62,542 bases of DNA. It comes from Paulinella micropora. Its lineage: Eukaryota > Cercozoa > Imbricatea > Euglyphida. A program made the translations under genes and the position numbers. How positions within the stretch are numbered: the stretch's first letter is position 1; the number at the start of each line of letters is the position of its first letter. The notes beneath the pieces are model-generated. The model was not told where the DNA came from and did no database searches. It was given only the letters and a program-made list of their open reading frames with translations. Below, in pieces: positions 9,321 through 20,027 of the stretch. The stretch covers positions 29,689-92,230 of the forward strand of contig BJOX01000112.1 in NCBI GenBank assembly GCA_009731375.1, given 5' to 3'.

Positions 9321-10078
9321 GTGAGCTTTTATCTTACCTGGAGCAACTTGAACAAAATGGATGGACATCCCCGGAAACCGGCCGGCATTATAAGGTTAAA
9401 CTTTTTGTGACCGGTGACATGAAGTGGCTGCTTTCATGCACCGGGCATAAAGCAGCCTCTTCAGATAACTCTTGTTTTTTGTGCACATGCCATTCAGACG
9501 ATAGAGCAGATTTAGAGGTAGAGTGGGGTGTGACTAGAAAGAGCACTGATGATGCATCACAACCCGGGAAAAAACATGCACAATCACTTTTTCATTACAT
9601 CCCGCTTGAAAGACACATACCAGACTTGCTGCACACGATGCTGCGTGTGTGCGGCCGGATGACTGACTATATTATACGAGAGATTTTAACAGGAAAGCCT
9701 CGTGTCCCTTGGAGTTTGGACATTCCGCTTGATTCACCGTACGCGTCCCTTGACTCAAGACTCGCGCACTTCAAAGATCAACTTGCAGGTAAAAACCGGG
9801 CGGGAAAGGTAATTTCCGGTTTCAAATGTCGGTATAATGACGAAAAAAAAAATCATGAATGGACTGGACTTGATCGCGGTGTAGCGTTGCGTCGTTTTAT
9901 GTCGGAAGTTTACGATGACAATTTGAATCTAGAAAATATTTTCTGCCCGGGCCGCTGGAAAAATATTAAGACTTTTTGCGCGGGCCGGTGGAATCAATTT
10001 CGCAAAATCAACAATCCGCACATTTTCACTGACACGGACGGATTTGTTGCAGAAACAAACTCGTACTTTGTTTCTTGA
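9321..10078 (+). CDS. Transposase-like gene copy 1, core exon
   Basis: About 250 codons. Visible landmarks: FVTGDMKWLL, then a cysteine cluster (C-FLCTC-H), then a segment PLERHIPDLLHTMLRVCGR, then PGRW and related Trp-rich words. All are conserved in the minus-strand copy at 17.0-18.4 kb, with the same spacing. The Gly-Asp-(Met)-Lys, Cys-x2-Cys and Asp-x2-His arrangement looks like an RNase H-fold transposase core with a zinc-binding insertion. I cannot name the superfamily, and catalytic residues are not assigned. The reading frame ends at TGA (10076-10078). The C-terminal part continues in other frames at 10080-10567, so this copy is broken. Confidence 0.55.
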
Positions 10079-10079
10079 A

Positions 10080-10567
10080 CTAACTTCTATGAAATACCAA
10101 GGCCCCGCTCATCCTTTGACTGATCGAGGATGGGACTTGGTATCTGAAGGTACCTGGTAGAGGCGGTGAACCAAACGATATCGTTTACTGGCGGGAGGAT
10201 GGGAAGGAGGTGAGGAGGGGTGAGAATGGGCCCGTTATGCGCCGGAAGGCCCCGATGTATATCCTTACGGTACTTTCGATCCGGATTTCATTACTCCATA
10301 CGTGCATCTTACCGTTAATTATATCGCTTTTTTTTGAAGCTTCACGGAACTATTTACTGGTTTTCTTGTCAGTCGCTGGAGCTAGTGAACAACATGCATT
10401 CACAGCTTTTTTTCAAGCGTAACACTCGTCGCGATACGTGGATGTTAGAGCTTTTACATGCTAACTATCGTGTCAAAGAGCTCCAGTTCCGGGGGTACAA
10501 GAAAAAAGACTACAAGTTCCGTTGCTCAATTTGCGCTAAGTACTATGTGTACAAAATATCTTTTTAG
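10080..10567 (+). pseudogene. Transposase-like copy 1, frameshifted C-terminus
   Basis: After the stop at 10078, coding-like words continue in shifted frames: PYGTFDPDFITPYVHL near 10255-10305, then a frame from 10334 with YWFSCQSLELVNNMHSQLFF and RNTRRDTWMLELLHA, ending at 10567. The last block matches copy 2 (17022-17228: FKRNTRRRTWLLELL). The shared C-terminus shows that this part belonged to the same protein. A SKxx/E-N-H pattern (LE-x2-N-x2-H) may be functional, but this is an inference. Confidence 0.5.
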
Positions 10568-10673
10568 AAACATGAAGAAGAGTGCCGCGCTGAAGCTGAC
10601 GTTGATTTAGACCTTGTCATCGGTCTCAGCAAGGAGAGGATGTGGGCGGATGAGGATTTTTTTTGATTAATAA

Positions 10674-10680
10674 ATTATTA

Positions 10681-10724
<44 letters not shown>

Positions 10725-10725
10725 T
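10674..10725. repeat. (TTA)n microsatellite
   Basis: A TAA/TTA trinucleotide tract directly upstream of the tRNA-like SINE head. The same arrangement (triplet tract, then SINE head) occurs at 50951-50990. Confidence 0.85.
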
Positions 10726-10802
10726 GGACACCGTGATAGCCCAGTGGTCAAGTTCTACCATCTGGGCCCTGTCGCCAGTTCGATTCCCGTCGGTGCCACC
10801 AG
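10726..10802 (+). mobile_element. tRNA-derived SINE head (copy 1)
   Basis: The segment has a tRNA-like internal pol III promoter: a box A match (TAGCCCAGTGG, 10737-10747) and a box B match (GTTCGATTCC, 10778-10787), 31 bases apart, with a GTCGGTGCCACC end able to pair with the 5' end. A near-identical copy at 50991-51061 continues into a conserved body and a (TAT)n tail. The assembly gap starts right after this head. It is not called a functional tRNA because the D and anticodon arms do not fold well. Confidence 0.65.
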
Positions 10803-11378
10803 NNNNNNNNNNNNNNNNNNNNNNNNNNNNNNNNNNNNNNNNNNNNNNNNNNNNNNNNNNNNNNNNNNNNNNNNNNNNNNNNNNNNNNNNNNNNNNNNNN
10901 NNNNNNNNNNNNNNNNNNNNNNNNNNNNNNNNNNNNNNNNNNNNNNNNNNNNNNNNNNNNNNNNNNNNNNNNNNNNNNNNNNNNNNNNNNNNNNNNNNNN
11001 NNNNNNNNNNNNNNNNNNNNNNNNNNNNNNNNNNNNNNNNNNNNNNNNNNNNNNNNNNNNNNNNNNNNNNNNNNNNNNNNNNNNNNNNNNNNNNNNNNNN
11101 NNNNNNNNNNNNNNNNNNNNNNNNNNNNNNNNNNNNNNNNNNNNNNNNNNNNNNNNNNNNNNNNNNNNNNNNNNNNNNNNNNNNNNNNNNNNNNNNNNNN
11201 NNNNNNNNNNNNNNNNNNNNNNNNNNNNNNNNNNNNNNNNNNNNNNNNNNNNNNNNNNNNNNNNNNNNNNNNNNNNNNNNNNNNNNNNNNNNNNNNNNNN
11301 NNNNNNNNNNNNNNNNNNNNNNNNNNNNNNNNNNNNNNNNNNNNNNNNNNNNNNNNNNNNNNNNNNNNNNNNNNNACG

Positions 11379-12092
11379 TTTTCTTTTTTTGACAACGTGA
11401 TCTTTGTCCTTCAGGATTGTCGCAACCCTCCTCAATTCTGACTTGTAAGCAGTCAGAACGCTCACGTCCATATCCACAATTGGTGGCTGCCCGGTGATGG
11501 CAGAAGCGATGTTATGTAAGTCGGGGAACCCCACCACCAAAACACCCCGGAACGGCAGTGACGGGTCGTCACTGACCGTGTCGTAGACGATGTAAACGCC
11601 CGTGCCCTCAAAGAGGGCACGGACGGTACTGGGGGGGTGTTCAAAGTCCGACATCACTTTGAAATCAAGGTTGCTTTTTGCACCCCGCCTAAGAGTAATG
11701 GCAGATAGGACTTGCTGTCCTAAGGCACGACGTGCCAGGGCTACCGGGGTTTGCCGGGGGAGCAAAAACAAGTCTTGGTAGCTATTGAATTTTGTTTTTG
11801 GCCTAATGCCAGGTCTGGGGGGGGCTGCTGCCACGTTGTGCAGCGAGACCTCCCTACGTTCGGTGCGGAGGGGGGGGCGGGACCCCCCCACCCCAACGTG
11901 CTGGGGCCAGGCAGCATAAATGACGCGGCGCAAGGTAAACGCGTATTCCTCCCCAGGAACCGCAGCAGGCCACCCCACATTCCACCCCTCGATCAAGTCA
12001 GTGAGCTGACGCTCTGACATGAGGTCGGCGAAGTGGGGAGGGCCAAAGACGGGGTCGTTCACCAAAGGAAGCGCAGCCTGCATGTAGACACC
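11379..12092 (-). CDS. Unidentified protein, internal or last exon
   Basis: An open stretch of about 235 codons with balanced amino-acid use and no low complexity, preceded on the minus strand by a T-rich tract ending in CAG (12093-12107), a good 3' splice site. It runs through Arg-rich words to a Lys/Arg cluster at its end (VVKKRKR), where the assembly gap begins, so the end is unknown. The G/C-rich, ordered composition contrasts with the A-rich DNA upstream. No family recognised; I see no membrane segment or catalytic motif. It could be part of a DNA transposon or a host gene. Confidence 0.45.
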
Positions 12093-13379
12093 CTGAAAAA
12101 AATACAAATTTATCATCAGATTCCAAGAGCACCTCATATACAACAAGAACAAACACAGAAAAGCAAAAAAGACTACATATAGCACATAGGTGAATGTGAA
12201 CAAGGAGAGAGACACAAAAACCAAAAAATGGATAAATACAAGCATACATGTCGTGAGTGGCAACGGAAAACGTGAATGAAAATGTGAATTGAAGGGGGGG
12301 ATTACTTGGGGGACACGTAAATACAATGTAGGAACACAGGTCAAGGCAAGGGGAAAGGTATTTGACACAAACACATAAAATAGTTGCAGAAAAAAAAAGT
12401 GCACAGACAGATAAGGAAAACAAAGCTGACAAGGACAAGGAAAACAAACATAAAAACACACGTTTTGTGCATGTTCAAGACAGCCAACATGTAAGCTAAG
12501 AGAAAACAAAGAAAACAGGTATAGGATACATGTATTTCACAAGAGTGCCAAGTAGGGCAAACAGTAACAAGACAGAAACAGAATAACGACATTTCACAAC
12601 CCCCTCTCACAGCAAAAACAAACACACCAATCATGCACACAAGCATTTTTCAATCACACAACATGCATACAACAACAATACACAAAAATTTGCAATAAAA
12701 CAACATGCAGGGACAACAAAAGGGACGAAAACAAAATGGCGGACAGCAACAGGAGGCAGCAACTTTATGCTGTCCGTTATAGGGGAAAAAAGCACATGCA
12801 CACACAAATTTCTATGCAAAAGTGGACAAACACAAAAAAGGAACATATGAGAACACAAAACACAGCAAGGTATAATGTGTAGGCAACAGAAGGGAAGAAA
12901 AACAAGATGGTGGCAAGCATTTTCAAAAATAGCACGTAACACAAGCAAACACATGCAATTTTGCAAGCACAAAACAAAAAATTGGTAGGGAAGCGTATGG
13001 TATGGTGTGGGAAGACAGAATGTACAAAAACATTTGAATTTAGTACAGTAGACACAATAAAAACACAAAACAAAAATCACACAAACCGACTTTGCTCTCA
13101 ACAAAAAAAAAAAAAAAACCTTGTTTTGGACAAATCAATGCCCCTTCTGTGAATACGGCCCGGAGGGAATGTGGCAATTTGTGGATAAATGTACGCAATC
13201 TACGCAAAATCCCGGAACAACTTTGCTGACGTCGTTCATTAAAACTGCTAAAATTTTTTTCAAGCTAATTAAAGTAGTTTAAAAAGGATCATGCAAACTT
13301 TAATAATACCTAATTCTATTAAAATCGATTCAGCAGCGCACTTAACTTTGTTTTTGATATTTAAAATTACATACGAGTA
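12093..13379. other. A/C-rich intron-like region
   Basis: About 1.3 kb rich in ACACAAAAAC-type words on the plus strand. On the minus strand it is pyrimidine/GT-rich and gives long hydrophobic translations that I regard as compositional. It probably contains the intron before the 11379-12092 exon. A poly-A tract lies at 13102-13118. No other feature seen. Confidence 0.5.
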
Positions 13380-13900
13380 AATAGCTGAGAGGTCACTTCG
13401 TTTATTTACGTAGATTTCTACTTGTTTGCAGACTTTGGTTGCAAGATTGTGAGTTGGTATCGTGTGACACTTGAAAATGCTGGTGTACCACTTGAAGGAG
13501 GGCTTCAAGTCCAAGTTGTGGGTTCAAGTGTCCGAGATTTGCTTTTGGAAAAAGTCTTTTTCTGTCATGATGTAAAAAGCACGGATGTGAACGGCAAATA
13601 TTATTTTCCGTACTCTTGACTGCGTGTCCACAAATTTACCGTAACGTGCCTTTTTCGGGAAATCGGGGAAAAAGGCAATAGAGAGGAGGAAAATGGTAAT
13701 TGTCGTAAAAACTTTGATTAAATCGTTTGAAGTCATTTCTGGACGAAATCGAAAACTAGTTAGTGAAGTCGAAACGTCGTGCACAGGAAAATCCGAGTTT
13801 AATGGCCGGTCAAAAACAGTAAAATGTCAACGGTAGTGGTTTTGGCCGGTCGCTAAAGTGCTCAGTCTGATATGAAGCGTTTTGTGTTCGTTTTCGCTGT
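13380..13900. repeat. Paralogue of the sequence flanking the Copia array
   Basis: 13380-13570 matches 27325-27560 (shared AAATAGCTGA, GTCACTTCGTTTATTTACGT, CTACTTGTTTGCAGACTT and following words). 13705-13870 matches 41420-41600 (shared TCGTTTGAAGTCATTTCTG, AAAACTAGTTAGTGAAGTCG, GTGCTCAGTCTGATA). Here the two halves are only about 130 bases apart, whereas at the other place 13.8 kb of retrotransposon lies between them. The unit is some older repeat or low-copy DNA; its nature is unknown. Confidence 0.7.
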
Positions 13901-14524
13901 GAAAGAGGGGGGGGTCAAGTGCGCACTTGTTGATTGTCTTTAATTGAGTTTGGCCACACCACGCATGCTACATCACAATAAAATGCATTTTCACTCAGGC
14001 CAGAGTAAGAGATCATGATCTAGCCCATAATCACATGCGCCATGCATGTCTTCCTTTCCAAATATGCCTTCATTCTTTATTTTTTTCTCATATGGTCTAC
14101 CATCCGCTGCTTTTCTTGCTCTATCGATATCTTTCTGCCATATGTCTTTCCTATTGCTGATGGTTATTGTTTGTGCTTTGCTGCTGGTGTCCAAACTTGT
14201 TTTGAGCATTTCTGCTTTGTTTTTGTGGCGTTTGACTAAAATCTTTGTGTAGGCCATGGGTGACAAAGCAGACTCCGCGGAGCGAAAGTCACCTCCGGAC
14301 TTGACAAGAAAGGAGAAGACGACATGCACACGCAAGCGCGGCAAAATGATGAAGGATTTGGAGTCGGGGCGTCGACTGGCCGTCTAGACCAACACCCAGA
14401 CGTTCCGCACTGGGACACTGTGGAATCAATGTGGGAGAGTGTGAGAGAGGAGTTCCAAGCACAGAGGGGAGCACCCAAAACCCGCAAGAGTGCGAGTAAA
14501 CAAACCCCACTCTACATCATGTGA
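13900..14524. other. No confident gene
   Basis: Both strands hold short open stretches, for example a 117-codon Lys-rich minus-strand frame at 13991-14344 and a 46-codon plus-strand frame starting ATGGGTGACAAAGC at 14257. Neither has a recognised domain or conserved copy. They could be exons of the broken gene that follows. Confidence 0.3.
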
Positions 14525-15000
14525 CTTTACATACCACACTCACAGCAAACCGAATCTCCACCACGCACTACCCCCGCCAAACCAAAAAAAGATGATAACA
14601 ACATAAGCATTCTTGATGGTTTAATGCGTTTACCTACTTCATTTGATGATGAAATGTGGCGAAGAGATTTCATTTGCGCTTTTCAGAAAATGATTCCGTT
14701 TAAGTCCGGGGCTCAATTTCAGGGGGAACCGAAAATTTCCGTTGATTTTAGCAACCACTCATTTCACAAGCATGCAAAAATGTTAAAGGCAGCAGGGGCG
14801 GAGATCTTGCATACGACTGAGAGAGTCGTAGAGGCAAGGTTTTCAGATATAGATACAGTTTCGTGCGCCGTGTTGTGGCTCAATCCCCAGGCCCTGCCCA
14901 CTTTCGTGGATACCCGCGCCACAGTCTTCTACAAACCTTACCACGCGGGCCTGGCGTGCATGCTCCAACGTGCCCACTTTTCCAAAAATACATGGAGAGG
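14525..15000 (+). CDS. Unidentified protein, 5' exon of a broken gene
   Basis: Open from 14525 through an internal ATG at 14624 to about 15000: roughly 155 codons with Lys/Pro-rich beginnings and then an ordered segment with MRLPTSFDDEMWRRDF and evenly mixed residues. It ends at a GGTCTCTC donor-like site where a 130-base (CT)n tract begins. That tract, followed by GGTTTGCAG at 15153-15161, looks like an intron with an expanded polypyrimidine region. No family recognised. Confidence 0.4.
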
Positions 15001-15001
15001 G

Positions 15002-15099
<98 letters not shown>

Positions 15100-15130
15100 T
15101 CTCTTTCTCTCTCTCTATCTATCTCTCTCT
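15001..15130. repeat. (CT)n tract within a probable intron
   Basis: A nearly pure CT run with scattered TTT interruptions. It lies between a coding-like exon and a CAG acceptor, so it probably forms part of an intron. Confidence 0.8.
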
Positions 15131-15161
15131 CTGCCTGTCTATTGTATGTTTTGGTTTGCAG

Positions 15162-15903
15162 GCACGTGCAATGAACGGAGTATATATCCTGTGGCTCAAC
15201 ATTCGCATGCACAGCAAGGTGATGAAGTCCAACCTGCGCTACTACATCCGCATCGAGCGCAACAGTTCATCAGGGCTTTCGGGTCATGCTCTTCCTGGGA
15301 GACAACTGGGTGCACTTCATGATCAACAAGGGTGGCGGCTCCGATCGGCACAAGCTTTTCTATCCTGGGTCTTCCCCCCCCCNNNNNNNNNNNNNNNNNN
15401 NNNNNNNNNNNNNNNNNNNNNNNNNNNNNNNNNNNNNNNNNNNNNNNNNNNNNNNNNNNNNNNNNNNNNNNNNNNNNNNNNNNNNNNNNNNNNNNNNNNN
15501 NNNNNNNNNNNNNNNNNNNNNNNNNCGCCCCGCCTCCCCCTTCTTTGCTGTAGGTTTGTGTTGAAAGCCAAGCCCTACAGCTACTTGGTGGGCCCCCCAT
15601 CAAGGGCGTGGCTAGGGAAGGCATGATCATTAAGCTGCAGGCGGGCTGGCAAGATAAGGTGTTTTGTTACATCACCGTCACCGGCGACGAGTTCAAAGGC
15701 AACTAAGTCAAGTGGGGGTTGTCTATTCCCGAGCGCAAGTGCCACATCGCGACCATCGAGGATTGGCAGCGCAATGGAAGAACAAGGGCACCCTGGTCAA
15801 GGAGACCGTCACCGCACGCTTCCACGAGTACGTCCTTCCTTACCTTCATATCTATATACATACATACGTATATACACATACATACTTACACACACATACA
15901 TAG
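15162..15903 (+). pseudogene. Continuation of broken gene around assembly gap
   Basis: Coding-like words occur in several frames: NGVYILWLNIRMHS after the acceptor, MLFLGDNWVHFMINKGGG before the gap, then GMIIKLQAGWQDKVFCYITV and LSIPERKCHIATIEDW after it, with a TAA at 15703 in the last frame. The frame changes over short distances with no obvious intron, so the gene is probably decayed or badly assembled near the N run (15383-15525). No family recognised. Confidence 0.35.
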
Positions 15904-16182
15904 GTTTCGGATGAAGGCTGCAGCTGGCATCAGGAATATAGAGGAAGGTGTGAGGTTTGAACAGGTTGACGAAGAACAGGCCAACGATCCTCTATCCTAC
16001 ATCATGGAAGTGCCTGCGGTCCTTAAGCAGGACGCACCTGCCGAGGACAATGGTGGCGCGGGACGACGAAGATCCATACCCCGCGGAAGACCCAGACGCG
16101 CCCACTGCGGAAGTCGACCGTCATCCCTCCCCCCTTGCTTGCTTTTTTTTTCATTTACTAATCCTTTGCTGTCTTTGTTAGG

Positions 16183-16378
16183 CATGAGGCCACCACCAGT
16201 GCCACGTGGTTGTAAGCTCCGCGGGGCTAAGAAGGAAGAATCGAAGTGTTTTCATGTATGTGATGGCTGCCAGCAGCGCATGGTTGAAGCTAGTTTGCAA
16301 AAGCGTAAGCTGGTTATTCGTAGCTGTGTGCGTAGCCCTAGCAAGCAGCAGTGCAAGCCCGTGAGAAAGATGCAGTGA
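16183..16378 (+). CDS. Small Cys/Lys-rich ORF
   Basis: A 65-codon frame, basic, with FHVCDGCQQ and further cysteines (pattern C-x3-C-x2-C, later C and C), downstream of a T-rich tract ending in TTAG (16179-16182). It may be the last exon of the broken gene upstream. Only the composition and splice-like border support it. Confidence 0.3.
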
Positions 16379-16399
16379 ATGGCCCGCCTCATGATAATT

Positions 16400-17020
16400 C
16401 TCATCTAGAGCAAAACTCATCTAGAGCAAAACGGTAATGATGTGCCGCAAGGTGAGCAAGAGCAGCTTGCCGAGCCTGCTGAGGTGGTGAGAGCGAGGCC
16501 CGCTAAGCGTGCTCGCTATGATTCGCTATGTTTGTTTACCTTCTGAAAAGTACGGTAAGCGGGAGGTTGAAAGCGAGCATGATGACGACGAGCTTTCCTT
16601 CGACAGTAATAGCAATATATATATAATATATGTATATATATAATAAAACTTCATGTAATTTCGTAATTGTTTCATCCCTGATTTGCTTTCTTGCGCTACA
16701 ACCGGCAAGTGTGTAATAGTGGGGCTGTTCCTTTGTTAAAAATTTTGCTCTCGTCGTGGGTGTTCGTACATGATCACTACCTATTGCAGGAGTTACAAGA
16801 AAAAATTATAATAAAATAAAATATTTTTTGTTATAATATTTATTCAAATCTATATTCATTAACAATATGCGGTCCGAAAATATTAATATTAATATTTTGA
16901 ATTTTTAACTTGAGTAAAAATTAACATCAAAACAGTTAAAGTTAAAAATATTTATTAAACTTAAAAAAATCACACTGCTCCCACCTGTGCGCTGTGGTTG
17001 AGAACAATATTAAACCTAAA
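16400..17020. other. AT-rich region without a gene
   Basis: Contains a TA dinucleotide-rich stretch (16610-16650) and A/T-rich DNA to about 16980. Nothing coding is supported. Confidence 0.6.
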
Positions 17021-17021
17021 T

Positions 17022-18374
17022 CTAGTGCCTCCGTTTTGCACTGAGCAACGTGCAACTTAAAGCGCGCAGAGTAAACAAATTTCCTTGCGCAGTATCGCAC
17101 CTGTGGTTATTCTTTTTGAAGTCGTAACCACGAGATCTGAGCTCATGAACACGGTATGTAGTTTGCAGAAGCTCAAGCAGCCACGTTCTTCTGCGCGTGT
17201 TGCGCTTGAAGGACAAGTGATAATGCACGAGATTCAGCGACTCCAGTGATTGACGAGTAAACTAGTACAAAGTACCCCACTTATCAAAAAATATGGAACG
17301 TGATAGACAGTGAGATGAATGTATGGAGTGATCCAGTCATCTGTGTGTAAAAAGGGTAGGGACGACATCGGCACGCAAAAAAACGCTATCATCCTCTCTT
17401 TTTACTCTCTTTTTGCGTCTACCCATCCCATCAAGCTCCCATTTATTTGTCTAAATAATAAGAGAAGTTGGATTCGGGCCCGGAAAATTCCAATCACCGG
17501 ATACGATATTTGGATGAAGTGTTTGCGCCTCAGTCGTACACATCTTGCGAAAAATATATTTCGAGTCTCCTGACCCCACGCCTTAGCATGGGCCTCAGTG
17601 AAAAGAGTACGACTCATGATCATTAATTTTCAAAAATGTGCCCACCAGGCGGCCCAGAATGTTTTAATTCTAGCCCAGCGGCCGGGAGCGATCAGATCCT
17701 GAAAAGTAATATCTTTGTCAAATATTGCCTGAAACAGTGTTCGCAAAGGCCGGCCTCTGTCTAACCCAAACAATTGCTATGCACCTTTACCACCTGATTC
17801 CAAACGAGGCTGGTAAAAGCGAAAGCCGCTTATTGCAGGCCCCGGATGGCGTTTGCCTTTATTGCTGATTATATCAGCAAATTCTTGCAAACGCTTTGCT
17901 TGGTTATAGAAAGGATGCGTGGAATCAATATGGATTCCCCATTTTGTTTCAGGCACCCCATCTATAACTTTGCGAATCAGGTAGTCAACAAACCGGCCGC
18001 AAATACTTAGCATCATATGAAGCAAGTCAAAAATGTCTTTCTAGGGGAACAAACCAGAAGAGAGATTTCTCAGCTTTATATTTTTTCCCTTTCGTGTTAA
18101 TATCCTCAGACTTCCGGTTGATATCCCATTCCAGAGAAAATTTGTGACGCCCGGATTTGTGACAAGTACACAGGTAGCAAAAATGATTACCACCTGCGGA
18201 CTTATGCGCACAAACCGAAAGCAACCACTTCATATCGCCGGTGACGAAGAACTTGCAAGGGTAATGAATGCCGGTCTTGCCGGAAGTCCAGCCCTTCTGT
18301 TCAAGCTCTTGTAGCTCGAACAGAAGTGTTCCTGATTCATTAATAAAAAAGGAAAAATAAATAAATACTGCCAC
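17022..18374 (-). pseudogene. Transposase-like gene copy 2 (broken)
   Basis: Minus-strand homologue of the 9321-10567 gene. 18027-18374 gives ELEQKGWTSGKTG, then FVTGDMKWLLSVC and the C-YLCTCH cluster. 17777-18025 gives LLHMMLSICGR and SGFRFYQP. 17402-17700 carries the PGRW-like word in a third frame. 17022-17228 carries the C-terminal FKRNTRRRTWLLELL block. Gene order and spacing are those of copy 1, but the frame is interrupted at least three times. The N-terminal charged exon of copy 1 has no counterpart. The copies are inverted relative to each other and about 7 kb apart. Confidence 0.6.
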
Positions 18375-18543
18375 TTAAAATTTAATCAAAAACTGTCACA
18401 CACAAACACACACAAATCAAATAGATTCAATAAAAGTGAGGAGCACGTAGAAGGGACAGGACAGGTTGAGTAGGAAGCAAAATTTAAGAATTAACTTTTC
18501 TTCTCACAGCAACGACAGAGAGGGAGTGGGAGGGAAGGGGGGG

Positions 18544-18594
18544 GGTCTGATGTGATTTGGCTTGACTAACAAGTTAAGTCAAGTCACATCAGAC
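18544..18594. repeat. Inverted repeat / hairpin
   Basis: GGTCTGATGTGA... at 18544 pairs with ...TCACATCAGACC ending at 18594. The arms are about 22-25 bases and differ by a small bulge around TTTGG. The loop is short. It is not followed by a T-run, so a terminator is not claimed. It could be the end of a foldback element. Confidence 0.7.
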
Positions 18595-18678
18595 CAAAAG
18601 CAGCTGTAGGAATTCGACGAGAAAGGAGACCTTGCTAGGCTTCCTTCCTTGACGAACTCTTAGACTAAGTAACGCAGC

Positions 18679-18679
<1 letters not shown>

Positions 18680-18721
<42 letters not shown>
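18680..18721. repeat. (GA)n microsatellite
   Basis: About 20 GA units on the plus strand. Confidence 0.9.
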
Positions 18722-18723
<2 letters not shown>

Positions 18724-19229
18724 CCTGCGTGATCTTTCAGGGCGAGCATATCCTGAGAAAACTTGGAAATGAGGAGGGAAAAGATCCCCTTTTGTGTTGT
18801 TGCGTTGGGTAAACCCGTGACTCAGTCAACGATTTCAATGGGCAACAACAGTCAAGACTAGCCACAAGAAGGGACACGGCAATGTATCCCACATATGTTA
18901 AAATACTACCTAAGTCCATTCTTCTTTGAGTAGTAGTTGGAGAGCTTAACATGACATGATACACGGGAAAAGACTCTGCCTTACCCACCGTGAGGTGCGA
19001 CGGCCCCGAAGGTATCTTGACTGGCTAGTAGTTGGTGTACCACCAGGGGTCGGAATAGCTTCCGGCTGACTACGTTAGCGCGCAGTAATGCCCGTTGACT
19101 TGCACATCATATCCACCTCCTCCTGAGTTGCACAACCGCCTCTCGCGGCAACGGCATGAGTGGAATATGATAAGCTGTTCTCCACAGAATGTCATAAAAA
19201 TTATGCTCGCCTTCGTTGTCTCTTTGTTT

Positions 19230-19309
19230 GGGTGGAGGGCTCTACGGAACCCAACGGCCCTACATAATTGGGTGGAGGGCTCTACGGAACCCAACGGCAC
19301 TACATAATT
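19230..19309. repeat. 40-bp tandem duplication
   Basis: Two adjacent copies of a unit starting GGTGGAGGGCTCTACGGAAC, differing by one base (CCCTAC versus CACTAC). A recent local duplication. Confidence 0.9.
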
Positions 19310-19409
19310 AAGCATATATCTTCTCACACTCATACACTAACATGTCCCGATATACCGCCGTAAATCGCGCGATAAGGCGATGGCATCGACCGCGGACAGC
19401 ATACCTCAT

Positions 19410-19795
19410 ACCCCATACCCCATACGTATACCCGATACTCCATACCCCATACCCCATACCCCATACCCCATACCTCATCCACCATCCCCCATACCTCATC
19501 CCCCATCCCCCATACCCCATACCCCATACCCCATACCCCATANNNNNNNNNNNNNNNNNNNNNNNNNNNNNNNNNNNNNNNNNNNNNNNNNNNNNNNNNN
19601 NNNNCATCCCCCATCCCCTATACCCCATACCCCATACCCCATACCCCATACCCCATACCGGTACCATCCATAACCTCCATACCCCCTCCATAGTCCCTCC
19701 ATCCCCCTCGGTATGGCCCATACCCTACCTTTTTTTGGGTATGGCCCATACCGGGTATCATACCGGGTATCATACCCGGTATATACCCGGTATGG
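19410..19795. repeat. (ATACCCC)n heptamer array
   Basis: A tandem array of ATACCCC with ATACCTC and ATCCCCC variants, interrupted by an assembly gap (19543-19604). It degrades into GGTATCATACC-type inverted words at 19740-19795. G-rich on the minus strand (TATGGGG), similar in form to telomere-like heptamers but not a known telomere repeat. Confidence 0.85.
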
Positions 19796-20027
19796 GGGGG
19801 GTATGGGTCTGGCTGTGTGCGCGCTAGGCGGCGGGTCCTCAAGTAAGTACCTCTGTACTGGGGCCCGCGTGTCAGTGTTCCTTTCCCATCGGTATGCCAT
19901 CCATGGGGAAGGATTCCGCATCATGTTAATTACTGGTTTGTTCCGGGCTTCGCCCGGAATTAACCGCCCTTAAAGTTCCGTTTGAGGCGTTTCAGTTTTT
20001 GCGCCAGTCCGGTCGGCGCGGCCTAGG

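Larger units (their letters stand above)
18381..19409. other. Intergenic region with small repeats
   Basis: About 1 kb without a supported gene. It holds an imperfect hairpin (18544-18594), a (GA)n run (18680-18721) and a 40-bp tandem duplication (19230-19309), listed separately. Confidence 0.6.

Noticed and set aside
10726-10802. Functional tRNA gene
   Set aside because: Box A and B are present, but the D and anticodon arms do not fold well, and it recurs with the same body elsewhere, so it is a SINE head.
12110-13104. Hydrophobic proteins on the minus strand (many Cys, Phe, Val)
   Set aside because: They result from GT- and T-rich composition of an intron-like region and have no conserved pattern.
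15001-15130. Ser/Leu-rich peptide from (CT)n
   Set aside because: Pure simple repeat within a probable intron.
19410-19700. Tyr/Gly/Trp-rich and Pro/His-rich proteins
   Set aside because: All frames of the ATACCCC repeat are open; no other coding signal.
19410-19795. Telomere
   Set aside because: The repeat is internal and not a known telomere motif; no terminal position is seen.
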